Shown piece after piece: positions 46,481 through 54,418 of a stretch of DNA of 64,000 bases. The position numbers were made by a program, and so were the translations under genes. The DNA is taken from positions 1 to 64,000 of the forward strand of contig NZ_JACCDF010000016.1 in NCBI RefSeq assembly GCF_013415105.1, in the 5' to 3' direction. Source of the stretch: Vreelandella salicampi. GTDB taxonomy: Bacteria > Pseudomonadota > Gammaproteobacteria > Pseudomonadales > Halomonadaceae. Below the pieces are notes generated by a model, which was given only the letters and a program-made list of their open reading frames with translations, was not told the DNA's origin and made no database searches. The first letter of the stretch is position 1. Each line of letters opens with the position of its first letter.

Positions 46481-47512
46481 ATGGCACTGCTAGAAGTCAA
46501 CCACCTCGATGTCCGCTTTGCTCTGCGCCTGGGCGAAGTGCATGCCCTGCGCGACGTGAACTTTACCCTTGAACGTGGCGAGCGCTTGGGCATCGTCGGC
46601 GAATCCGGCGCGGGCAAGTCCGTTGCCGCCTTTTCACTGCTGAACCTGATTGCCAAGCCTGGCTTTATTGCCGGAGGTGAGGTTCGCTTTGACGGCAAAC
46701 AACTCAACAGCATGTCGGAACGGGCCTTGCGTAAAGTACGCGGCAACCGTATTTCGATGATTTTCCAAGACCCGATGATGACGCTGAACCCGGTGCTTTC
46801 CATCGGCGAGCAGATGCTTGAGTGTTTAAAAGCGCACCGGCGCATCTCCTCCAAGGAGGCCCGTGCCATCGCGCTGGATAAACTGCGTCAGGTGCAGATC
46901 CCCTCGCCGGAAACGCGTTTGGATCAATACCCACACGAACTCTCTGGCGGCATGCGTCAACGCATCATTATCGCCATCGCGCTACTGCTCGACCCGGATA
47001 TCATCATTGCCGACGAGCCCACCACGGCGCTGGATGTGACCATTCAAGCCGAGATCATGGCGTTATTGCTGGAGCTTTGCGAAAAGTACAACGTCGGGCT
47101 GATTTTAATCACCCACGATTTAGGCGTCGTGAGCCAGGTCACCCAGCGCATGCTGGTGATGTACGCTGGGCGCGTGATCGAACAAGGACCGACGCGTGAA
47201 ATCATTAACGACCCCCAGCATCCCTATACCCAAGGGCTGATCAACGCGCTACCACAAATGGCCACGCCGGGTGAGAAACTCAACCAAATTCGTGGCAGCA
47301 TGCCTTCGCTGTCTAACCTGCCCAGCGGCTGCGCCTTTCATCCGCGCTGCGACTTTATCAAACGCGCCGATGGCACCCAGCGCCCAGCCTGCACTCAGCA
47401 AGTGCCGGAGTTTGTCACGTCGGGCAACTGCAAGGTCGCCTGCCACATGGTGGCTGAACTGTTAGATAAAGAGGCCAATGATGAGGCCCGCCTGAAGGAG
47501 ACGAACCCATGA
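46481..47512 (+). CDS. Peptide ABC transporter ATPase (DppD-like)
   Basis: This 343-residue ATPase has Walker A GESGAGKS, signature LSGGMRQR, Walker B ADEPTTALD and the H-loop THDLG. The C-terminal oligopeptide-transporter extension has the cysteine-rich segment CAFHPRCDF ... CTQ ... CKVACH, which in DppD/OppD binds an iron-sulfur cluster. It overlaps the next gene by four bases. Confidence 0.94.
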   Translation: MALLEVNHLDVRFALRLGEVHALRDVNFTLERGERLGIVGESGAGKSVAAFSLLNLIAKPGFIAGGEVRFDGKQLNSMSERALRKVRGNRISMIFQDPMMTLNPVLSIGEQMLECLKAHRRISSKEARAIALDKLRQVQIPSPETRLDQYPHELSGGMRQRIIIAIALLLDPDIIIADEPTTALDVTIQAEIMALLLELCEKYNVGLILITHDLGVVSQVTQRMLVMYAGRVIEQGPTREIINDPQHPYTQGLINALPQMATPGEKLNQIRGSMPSLSNLPSGCAFHPRCDFIKRADGTQRPACTQQVPEFVTSGNCKVACHMVAELLDKEANDEARLKETNP

Positions 47513-48576
47513 ACGTGCAGGCAGAGGCCATGACGGATCACCGCACTCCGACGCAAAACGAAGAGAGCGCCGAGTCGCTTTTGCAAATCCGCGGCTTGAA
47601 GAAGCGTTTTTCGCTGTCAGGGGATTTTCTTGACCAGCTCCGTTTCAAAGGCGGCAAGTTGGTGCGCCACCAAGAGTACGTCCACGCGATCAACGGGGTG
47701 AATCTGGACATCCATCGCGGCGAGGCGCTGTGCGTGGTGGGCGAATCTGGCTGCGGCAAATCCACCGTCGCCCGCATCGTCATGGGGCTAATCACCCCCA
47801 CCGAAGGGGAAATCCGCTACAACGGCGAGCGTATCGATAATCTTAACTCGCGTGCGCTTTTGGCCTACCGCAAGCGCATGCAGATGATCTTTCAAAATCC
47901 GTATGCGTCGCTGAACCCGCGCATGACCATTCAGCAAACACTCGAAGAGCCGCTGCGTTTACACCATCCCGATTGGGATCGCCAGAAAGTCGTCACGAAG
48001 GTTGAAGAAGTGATGCACTCAGTAGGCATCGACCCGGACTGGGGCAAGCGCTTCGGCCACGAATTCTCCGGTGGCCAGCGCCAGCGCATCGCCATTGCCC
48101 GCGCGCTGGCGGTTGACCCTGAGTTTATCGTCGCCGACGAACCTATCTCGGCGCTGGACGTGTCGATTCAGGCGCAGGTGCTAAACCTCTTGATGGAAGC
48201 GCAGCAGGAGCGGAACCTCACTTACCTGTTCATCACCCACGATCTGGCTGTGGTAGAGCACTTCGGTACTCGGGTCGCGGTGATGTATCTCGGCACGGTG
48301 TGCGAGATCGCCAACACCGCTACGCTCTTTTCCAAACCGCGCCACCCCTATACGCAGGCGCTTATGTCGGCGATTCCGCGTTTGGAAGATGATCGTCCGC
48401 AGCACGTCCGTTTGGAAGGCGAAGTCCCGACACCGGTGAACCTGCCCAGCGGCTGCGTCTTCCACGGCCGCTGCCCTTACGCCAACGCGCGCTGCAAACA
48501 GGAAATTCCCGTGCTGCAAACCCAGGATGACGGCACACGCGTAGCGTGCCACGCTGTCGAGGAAGGCCGCCTGTGA
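47509..48576 (+). CDS. Peptide ABC transporter ATPase (DppF-like)
   Basis: This 355-residue second ATPase has Walker A GESGCGKS, signature FSGGQRQR, Walker B ADEPISALD and a C-terminal CVFHGRCPYANARCKQ cluster. A 20-25 residue variable leader precedes the conserved LLQIRGLKKRF; an internal ATG at 47530 is possible. It pairs with the preceding ATPase to power the permease. Confidence 0.94.
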   Translation: MNVQAEAMTDHRTPTQNEESAESLLQIRGLKKRFSLSGDFLDQLRFKGGKLVRHQEYVHAINGVNLDIHRGEALCVVGESGCGKSTVARIVMGLITPTEGEIRYNGERIDNLNSRALLAYRKRMQMIFQNPYASLNPRMTIQQTLEEPLRLHHPDWDRQKVVTKVEEVMHSVGIDPDWGKRFGHEFSGGQRQRIAIARALAVDPEFIVADEPISALDVSIQAQVLNLLMEAQQERNLTYLFITHDLAVVEHFGTRVAVMYLGTVCEIANTATLFSKPRHPYTQALMSAIPRLEDDRPQHVRLEGEVPTPVNLPSGCVFHGRCPYANARCKQEIPVLQTQDDGTRVACHAVEEGRL

Positions 48577-48610
48577 GGCGGCTGTTATTTCCTGTATGGA
48601 GAGGTAAGGC

Positions 48611-49522
48611 ATGGAAATTCGCTGGCTAGAAGACTTTATCGCCCTGGCCAGGACCCGACATTTCTCCCGCGCTGCTGACGAACAGCACGTTACCCAACCC
48701 ACTTTCTCGCGGCGCATTAAGCTGCTTGAAGAAGAAATGGGCGTGACGCTGATTAACCGCCAAACGCTGCCGCTCTCGCTCACCCCCGCAGGGGAAGAGT
48801 TTCTCACACTGTGCGAGCAGGTGACCGAGCGGGTGCGCTTAACGCGTGATCGCGTGCGGGAGATCAATGCCGGGCAGCAGCGGCGCATCATGCTCGCCGC
48901 CCCGCAGAGCCTTTTGACGCATTTTTTGCCTGAATGGCTAGCGACAAGCGGCTGGCAAGCGCGCTTACAGCCCTATTTGCGCGCGACCACCTGGGTAGCG
49001 AGCGACTATTTTCAGGCGCTAGCCAGGGCCGAGTGTGATCTCGCGCTGTGCTATTGGCCGAGCGAGCGCTGCGAGCTGGATATCGACACCGGCAACTGTT
49101 TCTACCGCGTGGTGGGCCACGAGCGGCTCATACCGGTAACCTCGTTTACCGCCAACGGCGAGCCCAGCGCCCTACTGCCGGGCTCACGACAAGCGCCGCT
49201 GCCCTGGTTGGCTTACCCTAAACGCAGCCTGTTAGGAACGGTGTTAAAAACGCATCTCGCGCGCTTGTCGCAAAGCGCGTTTCTGACCGTGCAGAGTGAA
49301 ATCTCTCATGCGGTGAGTATCAAAGAGTTACTTGCGCTGGGCTACGGGATGAGCTGGCTGCCCGAACGCACGGTGCAAGCCGAGCTCGCCAACGGTACGC
49401 TGGTGCGCGCCGGTGATAGCCGCTGGGATGTGCCGCTGGAACTGCGTCTCTATCGCCACCCGAGCCAGCACCATGCCGGGCTTGATACATTCTGGAATGA
49501 GCTGCCCTCATCGCGCAGCTAA
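48611..49522 (+). CDS. LysR-family transcriptional regulator
   Basis: This 303-residue regulator has an N-terminal winged helix (MEIRWLEDFIALARTRHFSRAA, QPTFSRRIKLLEEEMG) and a C-terminal periplasmic-binding-like effector domain. GGAGAGG lies upstream of its ATG. It sits between the transporter and the peptidase on the same strand, so it probably controls them in response to a peptide or amino acid. No operator could be assigned with confidence. Confidence 0.9.
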   Translation: MEIRWLEDFIALARTRHFSRAADEQHVTQPTFSRRIKLLEEEMGVTLINRQTLPLSLTPAGEEFLTLCEQVTERVRLTRDRVREINAGQQRRIMLAAPQSLLTHFLPEWLATSGWQARLQPYLRATTWVASDYFQALARAECDLALCYWPSERCELDIDTGNCFYRVVGHERLIPVTSFTANGEPSALLPGSRQAPLPWLAYPKRSLLGTVLKTHLARLSQSAFLTVQSEISHAVSIKELLALGYGMSWLPERTVQAELANGTLVRAGDSRWDVPLELRLYRHPSQHHAGLDTFWNELPSSRS

Positions 49523-49555
49523 GATTTCGTCAGCGACTCTTTTTCAAGGTTTATT

Positions 49556-50854
49556 ATGTCTGAAACACTCCACCGTCAGCACAAAGCCCATATCGACAAC
49601 TTGCTCAGCGCCTATCGCTCGCTCATGGCGCAGTACGATTACGACAGTATTGCACTCTACAGCGGCCATGCCTCACCCCACTACGGCGATGACCAAATGC
49701 CTAACTTTCAGGCATTTGGTCACTTTGTGCATTGGGTTCCGCTGGTGGAAGCCGAGCACAGCTGGCTCGTCGTCCACCGCGATAAGCGCCCTACTTTGTA
49801 CCTCTACGCCCCGAACGACTTCTGGCATTTGCCGACCGTGCTCCCCGAAGAGCCATGGGTTGCCGAGTTCGATATACAACTATGTACCGATGCCTTCACG
49901 CCGTCGCTGAACGATAACACCGCGATCATCGGTAATATGGCCACGCTGCGTGAATGCGAAGATGCGCTACCCAACGGTCAAGCCAACCCCGAAACCCTCA
50001 CGCATGCGCTCGATGAGCTACGCATGATCAAGAGTGACTACGAAATCACCTGCCTGCGTGAAGCCAATCGCCTCGCGATGGCAGGCCATGAGGCCGCCCA
50101 TGCTGCCTTTGCCGGCGCCTGTTGCGAGCTGGATATTCAGCTCGCCTACCTAGCCGCAAGCCGTCAACGCGAATCACACGTACCCTATGCCAATATCATC
50201 GGCATGAACCAGCACGCGGGTGTTTTGCACTACCAGCACTACGATACCAGTGCTCCCACAAAGCGCTACAGCCTACTGGTGGATGCGGGGCGGCGTTTTC
50301 GCGGTTACAGCGCCGATATCACCCGCACCCACTTAGGGCCGGATGCGCCTGCGCTGTTCGAGACGCTTATCAGCGCTATGTATGCGGTAAAAGACCGCTT
50401 GATCGCGCAATTAGCGCCCGGTGTCGATTTTGTCGCCCTGCATGAGAAAATGCACCACGAACTGGCTGAGGTACTGATTGATCACGGTCTGTTTCGCGGC
50501 TCACGCGAAACGGCCGTCGCGGAAGGCGTTACCCGCGCGTTTTGCCCCCATGGCCTAGGTCACTCACTAGGGGTACAAGTACACGATGTAGCCGGGTTGC
50601 GCACGGCGAGCGGCGAGCCTGCCCCGGCACCCGAAAAACACCCGGCGCTGCGGTTAACCCGCACTCTAACGCCGGGCATGGTGGTCACCATTGAGCCGGG
50701 GCTCTATTTTATCCCGATGCTGCTCACGCCGCTGCGTAACACCGACCTGCCCATTAACTGGACGCTGGTCGATCAACTCATGCCCTGCGGCGGTATTCGC
50801 GTTGAGGACAATATCGCCATCACGCTAGATGGTTTCGACAACCTAACGCCGTAA
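49556..50854 (+). CDS. pepQ: Xaa-Pro dipeptidase (PepQ-like)
   Basis: This 432-residue M24 metallopeptidase cleaves dipeptides with C-terminal proline; relatives also hydrolyse organophosphates. The metal ligands are all in place: Asp243 (LLVDAG), Asp254 (SADITRTH), the histidine in PHGLGHSLGVQVHDV, the glutamate in TIEPGLYF and the glutamate in GGIRVEDNI. The N-terminal creatinase-like domain resembles E. coli PepQ. With the peptide transporter and LysR gene it forms a use-of-proline-peptides unit. Proline and proline-rich peptides also serve osmoprotection, which fits a halophile, though this link is inferred. Confidence 0.88.
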   Translation: MSETLHRQHKAHIDNLLSAYRSLMAQYDYDSIALYSGHASPHYGDDQMPNFQAFGHFVHWVPLVEAEHSWLVVHRDKRPTLYLYAPNDFWHLPTVLPEEPWVAEFDIQLCTDAFTPSLNDNTAIIGNMATLRECEDALPNGQANPETLTHALDELRMIKSDYEITCLREANRLAMAGHEAAHAAFAGACCELDIQLAYLAASRQRESHVPYANIIGMNQHAGVLHYQHYDTSAPTKRYSLLVDAGRRFRGYSADITRTHLGPDAPALFETLISAMYAVKDRLIAQLAPGVDFVALHEKMHHELAEVLIDHGLFRGSRETAVAEGVTRAFCPHGLGHSLGVQVHDVAGLRTASGEPAPAPEKHPALRLTRTLTPGMVVTIEPGLYFIPMLLTPLRNTDLPINWTLVDQLMPCGGIRVEDNIAITLDGFDNLTP

Positions 50855-51218
50855 ACGGTAGCCATTTTACCGCTCAAACGGCCGCTTAAGATGGAAATTG
50901 ATCAACAATCAGACATAAAAAAAGTCCCCCGAAGGGGACCCAGGTGGAGCACGCCAGCTCACTCGGTGTATCGCTAACCAAAAAGTCGCGATGTGGGCGA
51001 TAAAGGGAGAGTCAGTTGCTGTCGCGAATGGCTCTTTTCAATCGCCCTTTGCCCTATACCTAGCGACAAGCGTGCCATAATTTAATAAATGCAATTAAAT
51101 CAAATTGTTACAGGAAAACATGGTGGAATATTTTTTGTATCCCTTTTTCTTATAGGTTTACACGCACCAACAACGAACAATTTTACTTCCCTTTGTTGCA
51201 AGATGATGCAAGCAAGCG
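50855..51218. other. AT-rich intergenic region, no gene seen
   Basis: This 364-base stretch lies between convergent pepQ and the alcohol dehydrogenase. It holds the terminator at 50917-50939. From about 51060 to 51200 it is distinctly AT-rich with no ribosome site or coding frame I would support. If the terminator serves the dehydrogenase, the 3' untranslated region would be unusually long, about 280 bases. Confidence 0.5.
50917..50939 (-). terminator. Strong minus-strand rho-independent terminator
   Basis: A 6-bp perfect GC stem (gtcccc / ggggac) with a four-base CGAA loop is followed on the minus strand by seven T (complement of 50917-50923). On the plus strand no T-run follows. It is likely the end of the monooxygenase-dehydrogenase transcript, or of a separate small RNA. 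Confidence 0.85.
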
Positions 51219-52283
51219 TTAAGGGGTTACGATAATTTTGATTTGCGATTTATCGTTGAGTAGCGCTTCAAATCCATCGTCAACAATGTCCGCCAGTGGG
51301 ATCCGCTGCGTCACCATGTCTTCAACGCGGAAATAACCTTGCTCCATCAGCGCCATCACGGCGGGATAGATATGGCGATAAGCGATGATGCCTTTCATGG
51401 TGCGCTCTTTGATCACCAGGTCATTCGGCTGAAAGCTCGCTTCACCTTCCCAGATGCTAACCACCACCGTTTCACCGCCGGCATGGGTGCTGTGCAGCGC
51501 TTGATTAAGCACCTCGGGGATGCCGGTGACTTCAAACGCCACGTCGACGCCGCCGCTGCTGAGTGCCTGCAGCTTCTCAACCGCCTCGTCTTGCTTTGGA
51601 TCAATAACGACAGCGCCTAACGATTCGGCCTTAGCTTTACGCGAGTCCGACACTTCCACGGCGTAAATTTGCGCGGCGCCAGCCGCTTTTAGCGCTTCAA
51701 TCGTCATCAAACCAATCGGGCCAGCACCGAATACCACCGCGCTGTCACCGGCCTTTAAGCTGCTCTGGCGCACCGCATGCAAACCCACCGCCGCAGGCTC
51801 AACCAGCGCACCCTGCTCGAAGCTAAGCGCATCCGGCAGTTTGTGCACCATGTGCTCACCCAGCACGGTGAACTCAGAAAAGCCCCCACCACCGCCGGAT
51901 AGCCCGTGAAAACCAAGTTCTGGGGTAAGGTTATAGCGCTCCATCAAGTAGGCGCCATCTTTGTTGGGCGATAAGATCGGTTCGATTGCCACACGATCAC
52001 CGACTTGAACCCGCGTTACTTTATCGCCAACATCCACCACTTCCCCGGCGAACTCATGGCCCATAATGATGGGCGCCTGTTCACCGCTGATCGGGTGCGG
52101 CGCCCCCACCGGAATAAAAATCGGCCCAGCTGCGTATTCGTGCAAATCGCTGCCGCAAATACCACACGCGACGACTTTCACTTTGACCTCGTGAGAGTCG
52201 CGTACTTCTGGCACAGCGGCTTCCTCCACACGCAAATCTTTCGCCGCGTACCACACCGCTGCCTGCATTGTTGACTGAGTCAT
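51219..52283 (-). CDS. Zinc alcohol dehydrogenase (2,3-butanediol dehydrogenase-like)
   Basis: This 354-residue medium-chain dehydrogenase has the catalytic zinc motif ACGICGSDLHEY and GHEFAGEVV, and the NAD fold VFGAGPIGLMT. The structural-zinc cysteine lobe of classical ADH is missing; the region from SPNKDGAYLMERY to LGFHGLSGGGGGFSEF matches butanediol dehydrogenases. The likely reaction is oxidation of a secondary alcohol to a ketone. The ATG at 52283 has AGGAAGGG eight bases upstream. The frame could extend to 52481, but that would overlap the monooxygenase. It is 17 bases downstream of the monooxygenase in the same transcript. Confidence 0.88.
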   Translation of the reverse strand: MTQSTMQAAVWYAAKDLRVEEAAVPEVRDSHEVKVKVVACGICGSDLHEYAAGPIFIPVGAPHPISGEQAPIIMGHEFAGEVVDVGDKVTRVQVGDRVAIEPILSPNKDGAYLMERYNLTPELGFHGLSGGGGGFSEFTVLGEHMVHKLPDALSFEQGALVEPAAVGLHAVRQSSLKAGDSAVVFGAGPIGLMTIEALKAAGAAQIYAVEVSDSRKAKAESLGAVVIDPKQDEAVEKLQALSSGGVDVAFEVTGIPEVLNQALHSTHAGGETVVVSIWEGEASFQPNDLVIKERTMKGIIAYRHIYPAVMALMEQGYFRVEDMVTQRIPLADIVDDGFEALLNDKSQIKIIVTP

Positions 52284-52300
52284 TTTGGTTGCCCTTCCTG

Positions 52301-54109
52301 TTAAGACGTATGGTGAACCGGCTGCAGGCCATACACGGGGGTATCGATCCCTTCCATGCGTGCTTTTAACTGCAGCGCTAAATAGCGTGAGTAGTGGCGC
52401 GACTGGTGCAGGTTGCCGCCGTGGAACCACAATGCTTCTTGCTGGGTGGGCTTCCACATATTGCGCAGCTCGCCTTCCCAAGGGCCAGGGTCTTTGGTGG
52501 TGTCAGAGCCCATTCCCCAGCATTTGCCTACTTTATCGGCCACTTCTTGGGAGATAAGCCGCGCCGCCCAGCCGTTCATCGAACCATAGCCGGTGGCATA
52601 GACGATCAAATCCGCCGGTAGCTCGCTGCCATCGGTGAGCATGATGGAATTCGGATTAATCTGCTCAATCCCCACACCGCTGCGCAGCTTGATGTCGCCA
52701 TTGGCCACTAAATCGCAGGCACCCACATCGATGTAATACCCCGAACCCCGGCGCAGGTACTTCAAGAACAGCCCGGAGTCATCGTCTCCGAAATCGAGCA
52801 TAAAGCCCGCGTCTTCAAGCTTCTGATAAAATTCCGCATCACGTTTCTTAATCGCCTCAAAGGCCGGGCGCTGAAAATCCGGCAGCACCTTGTAGGGGAT
52901 CGAGGCAAAAATCAGGTCAGCTTTTTCGTGGGATAGACCGTTTTCTAAGGCCTCCTCCGAGTAAAGCGGCCTAAGCACCTCTTCCATGAGCGAATCAGAC
53001 TTCACAATATGGGTGGACGAGCGCTGCAGCATGGTCACATCGGCGTCGTGCTCCCATAGCGCGGCGGCAATATCGTGAGCCGAGTTATTCGACCCTACAA
53101 TGACGCATTTTTTTCCTTTATAGGAATCTGGCCCAGGATGCTGGCTAGAGTGCTGCTGCTCGCCTTCAAAGCTGTCTGCCCCCGGGAAGCTTGGAATATT
53201 GGGCATACCCGACATCCCAGTGGCCATCACCAGTTGCTTAGGCCTTAGCGTGATCTCTTCACCGTTGCGCTTCACGTTAACCACCCACTCACCCGCGGTC
53301 TCGTCATAATTAGCATTCTGACACTCGGTGGAACTCCAATAATTGAGCTCCATCACCTTTGTGTACATCTCCAGCCAATCACCCAGTTTGTCTTTTGGGG
53401 TAAACACCGGCCAGTTTTCCGGGAAGGGAATATAAGGCAGGTGGTCGTACCAAACCGGATCGTGCAAGCAGAGCGACTTATAGCGCTTGCGCCAGGAATC
53501 CCCCGCGCGCTCGTTGCGCTCGATAATAATCGTCGGCACCCCCATCTGCTTCAGCCGGGCGCCCAAGCCAATACCGCCCTGGCCGCCACCAATAACCACG
53601 CAGTAAGGCTGTCGGGTGTAACCCAGCTCAGCTTCTTCGTGCTCGCGAGATTCCAACCATGTTTCACGCTGCTTGTTGGCACCGTGCTCTGCCCCTTTAG
53701 GACGATGGTGATTACACTGCTCAGGGTAGTCGTTCAACTCTTGCATGGTGGTTAATAGTGTCCAGCACTTACCTTTTTTAAGGCGCAAATATCCTTTGCC
53801 GCTGGCCACCGCTGTTTGAAAAGTAAGCCATGCCTCGCAAATTTCACCGTTCTGAGTCGCTTCGCCTTCTAGTTGCCAACCTGAAGGCAACGTGTTCGCC
53901 AGGGTTGCATTCAGCATGGCCTGAATCTCATCTTTGCCTTCGCAGGTTTTTAAATTCCAGGTGAAGGTAAGAAAGTCGCGCCAGTAGCACTCGTCACCGA
54001 ACAACGTGAGCACACGTTCAATATCTTGTGCCTGCAGTGCTGTGTCGAAGTCATGTAGCCACGATTGAACAGTGGCTGTAGCGGATTGTGGTGTTTGTGT
54101 CTGTGACAT
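52301..54109 (-). CDS. Flavin-containing monooxygenase with N-terminal NTF2-like domain
   Basis: This 602-residue class B monooxygenase starts with a SnoaL/NTF2-like domain (about residues 12-130; SWLHDFDTALQAQDIERVLTLF). The FAD motif GGGQGG is at 174-179 and the second nucleotide fold VIVGSNNSAHD at about 336-346. The fingerprint between them reads FEGEQQHSSQH (314-324), matching FxGxxxHxxx[W/Y/F] except for histidine last. VYATGY closes the FAD domain. It should insert oxygen into a small organic substrate; similar proteins resemble YUCCA-type and fungal amine monooxygenases, but the substrate is unknown. The ATG at 54109 has GGAG eight bases upstream. Confidence 0.86.
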   Translation of the reverse strand: MSQTQTPQSATATVQSWLHDFDTALQAQDIERVLTLFGDECYWRDFLTFTWNLKTCEGKDEIQAMLNATLANTLPSGWQLEGEATQNGEICEAWLTFQTAVASGKGYLRLKKGKCWTLLTTMQELNDYPEQCNHHRPKGAEHGANKQRETWLESREHEEAELGYTRQPYCVVIGGGQGGIGLGARLKQMGVPTIIIERNERAGDSWRKRYKSLCLHDPVWYDHLPYIPFPENWPVFTPKDKLGDWLEMYTKVMELNYWSSTECQNANYDETAGEWVVNVKRNGEEITLRPKQLVMATGMSGMPNIPSFPGADSFEGEQQHSSQHPGPDSYKGKKCVIVGSNNSAHDIAAALWEHDADVTMLQRSSTHIVKSDSLMEEVLRPLYSEEALENGLSHEKADLIFASIPYKVLPDFQRPAFEAIKKRDAEFYQKLEDAGFMLDFGDDDSGLFLKYLRRGSGYYIDVGACDLVANGDIKLRSGVGIEQINPNSIMLTDGSELPADLIVYATGYGSMNGWAARLISQEVADKVGKCWGMGSDTTKDPGPWEGELRNMWKPTQQEALWFHGGNLHQSRHYSRYLALQLKARMEGIDTPVYGLQPVHHTS

Positions 54110-54166
54110 AGCAGAAACTCCATGTGCGGTTGTTATTGTGGATTGACTTGTGATGCTCTCAAGCCT

Positions 54167-54184
54167 AAGCAGCTGCCATGCCAA
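54167..54184 (-). promoter_or_regulatory. Sigma-54 (-24/-12) promoter of the monooxygenase operon
   Basis: On the minus strand the sequence is TTGGCATGGCAGCTGCTT. The GG and GC dinucleotides are separated by exactly ten bases, and 16 of 18 positions fit TTGGCACGNNNNTTGCTT with two departures. Transcription would start near 54157, about 48 bases before the ATG. This fits the AcoR-type activator encoded divergently. Confidence 0.85.
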
Positions 54185-54265
54185 ATGGATCAGATTAAGA
54201 AATAAGCATTTGAAACGTATGGGGATTATTGGTGCGTTGGAGGCGAAATAAGACAACGCAGGCAC

Positions 54266-54312
54266 CGTACACCTGTCACGCTATTTACACTCAAGCGTTA
54301 CAGGTGTAACGC
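54266..54312 (-). promoter_or_regulatory. Pair of probable upstream activating sites
   Basis: The site at 54295-54312 is a perfect dyad, GCGTTACAGGTGTAACGC. A second related site at 54266-54281 reads CGTACACCTGTCACGC; TACACCTGT and ACGC are shared with the complement of the first. The centres are 31 bases apart, about three helical turns. They lie about 112-150 bases upstream of the predicted start, the usual distance for sigma-54 activators. Binding is inferred. Confidence 0.7.
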
Positions 54313-54418
54313 ACGACTAACGGCGTAAGCTTGCCGCGTTGACTCTGAGGGGAAAGCGCATAGGCTGAAAGGAAAATCCTGGATTATAGAATAACAACAC
54401 CGCCCAGCGAGTCACGCT

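Larger units (their letters stand above)
54110..54418. promoter_or_regulatory. Divergent control region of the monooxygenase and sigma-54 activator
   Basis: This 309-base intergenic region carries the sigma-54 promoter and the two activator-type sites listed separately. Nothing else with clear structure is seen. The activator gene on the plus strand has a weak ribosome site. Confidence 0.7.

Noticed and set aside
48181-48891. 236-residue antisense frame over the ATPase and LysR genes
   Set aside because: It spans two real genes on the other strand and has no recognisable domain.
50855-50875. Weak hairpin just past pepQ
   Set aside because: Only five base pairs and no T-run.
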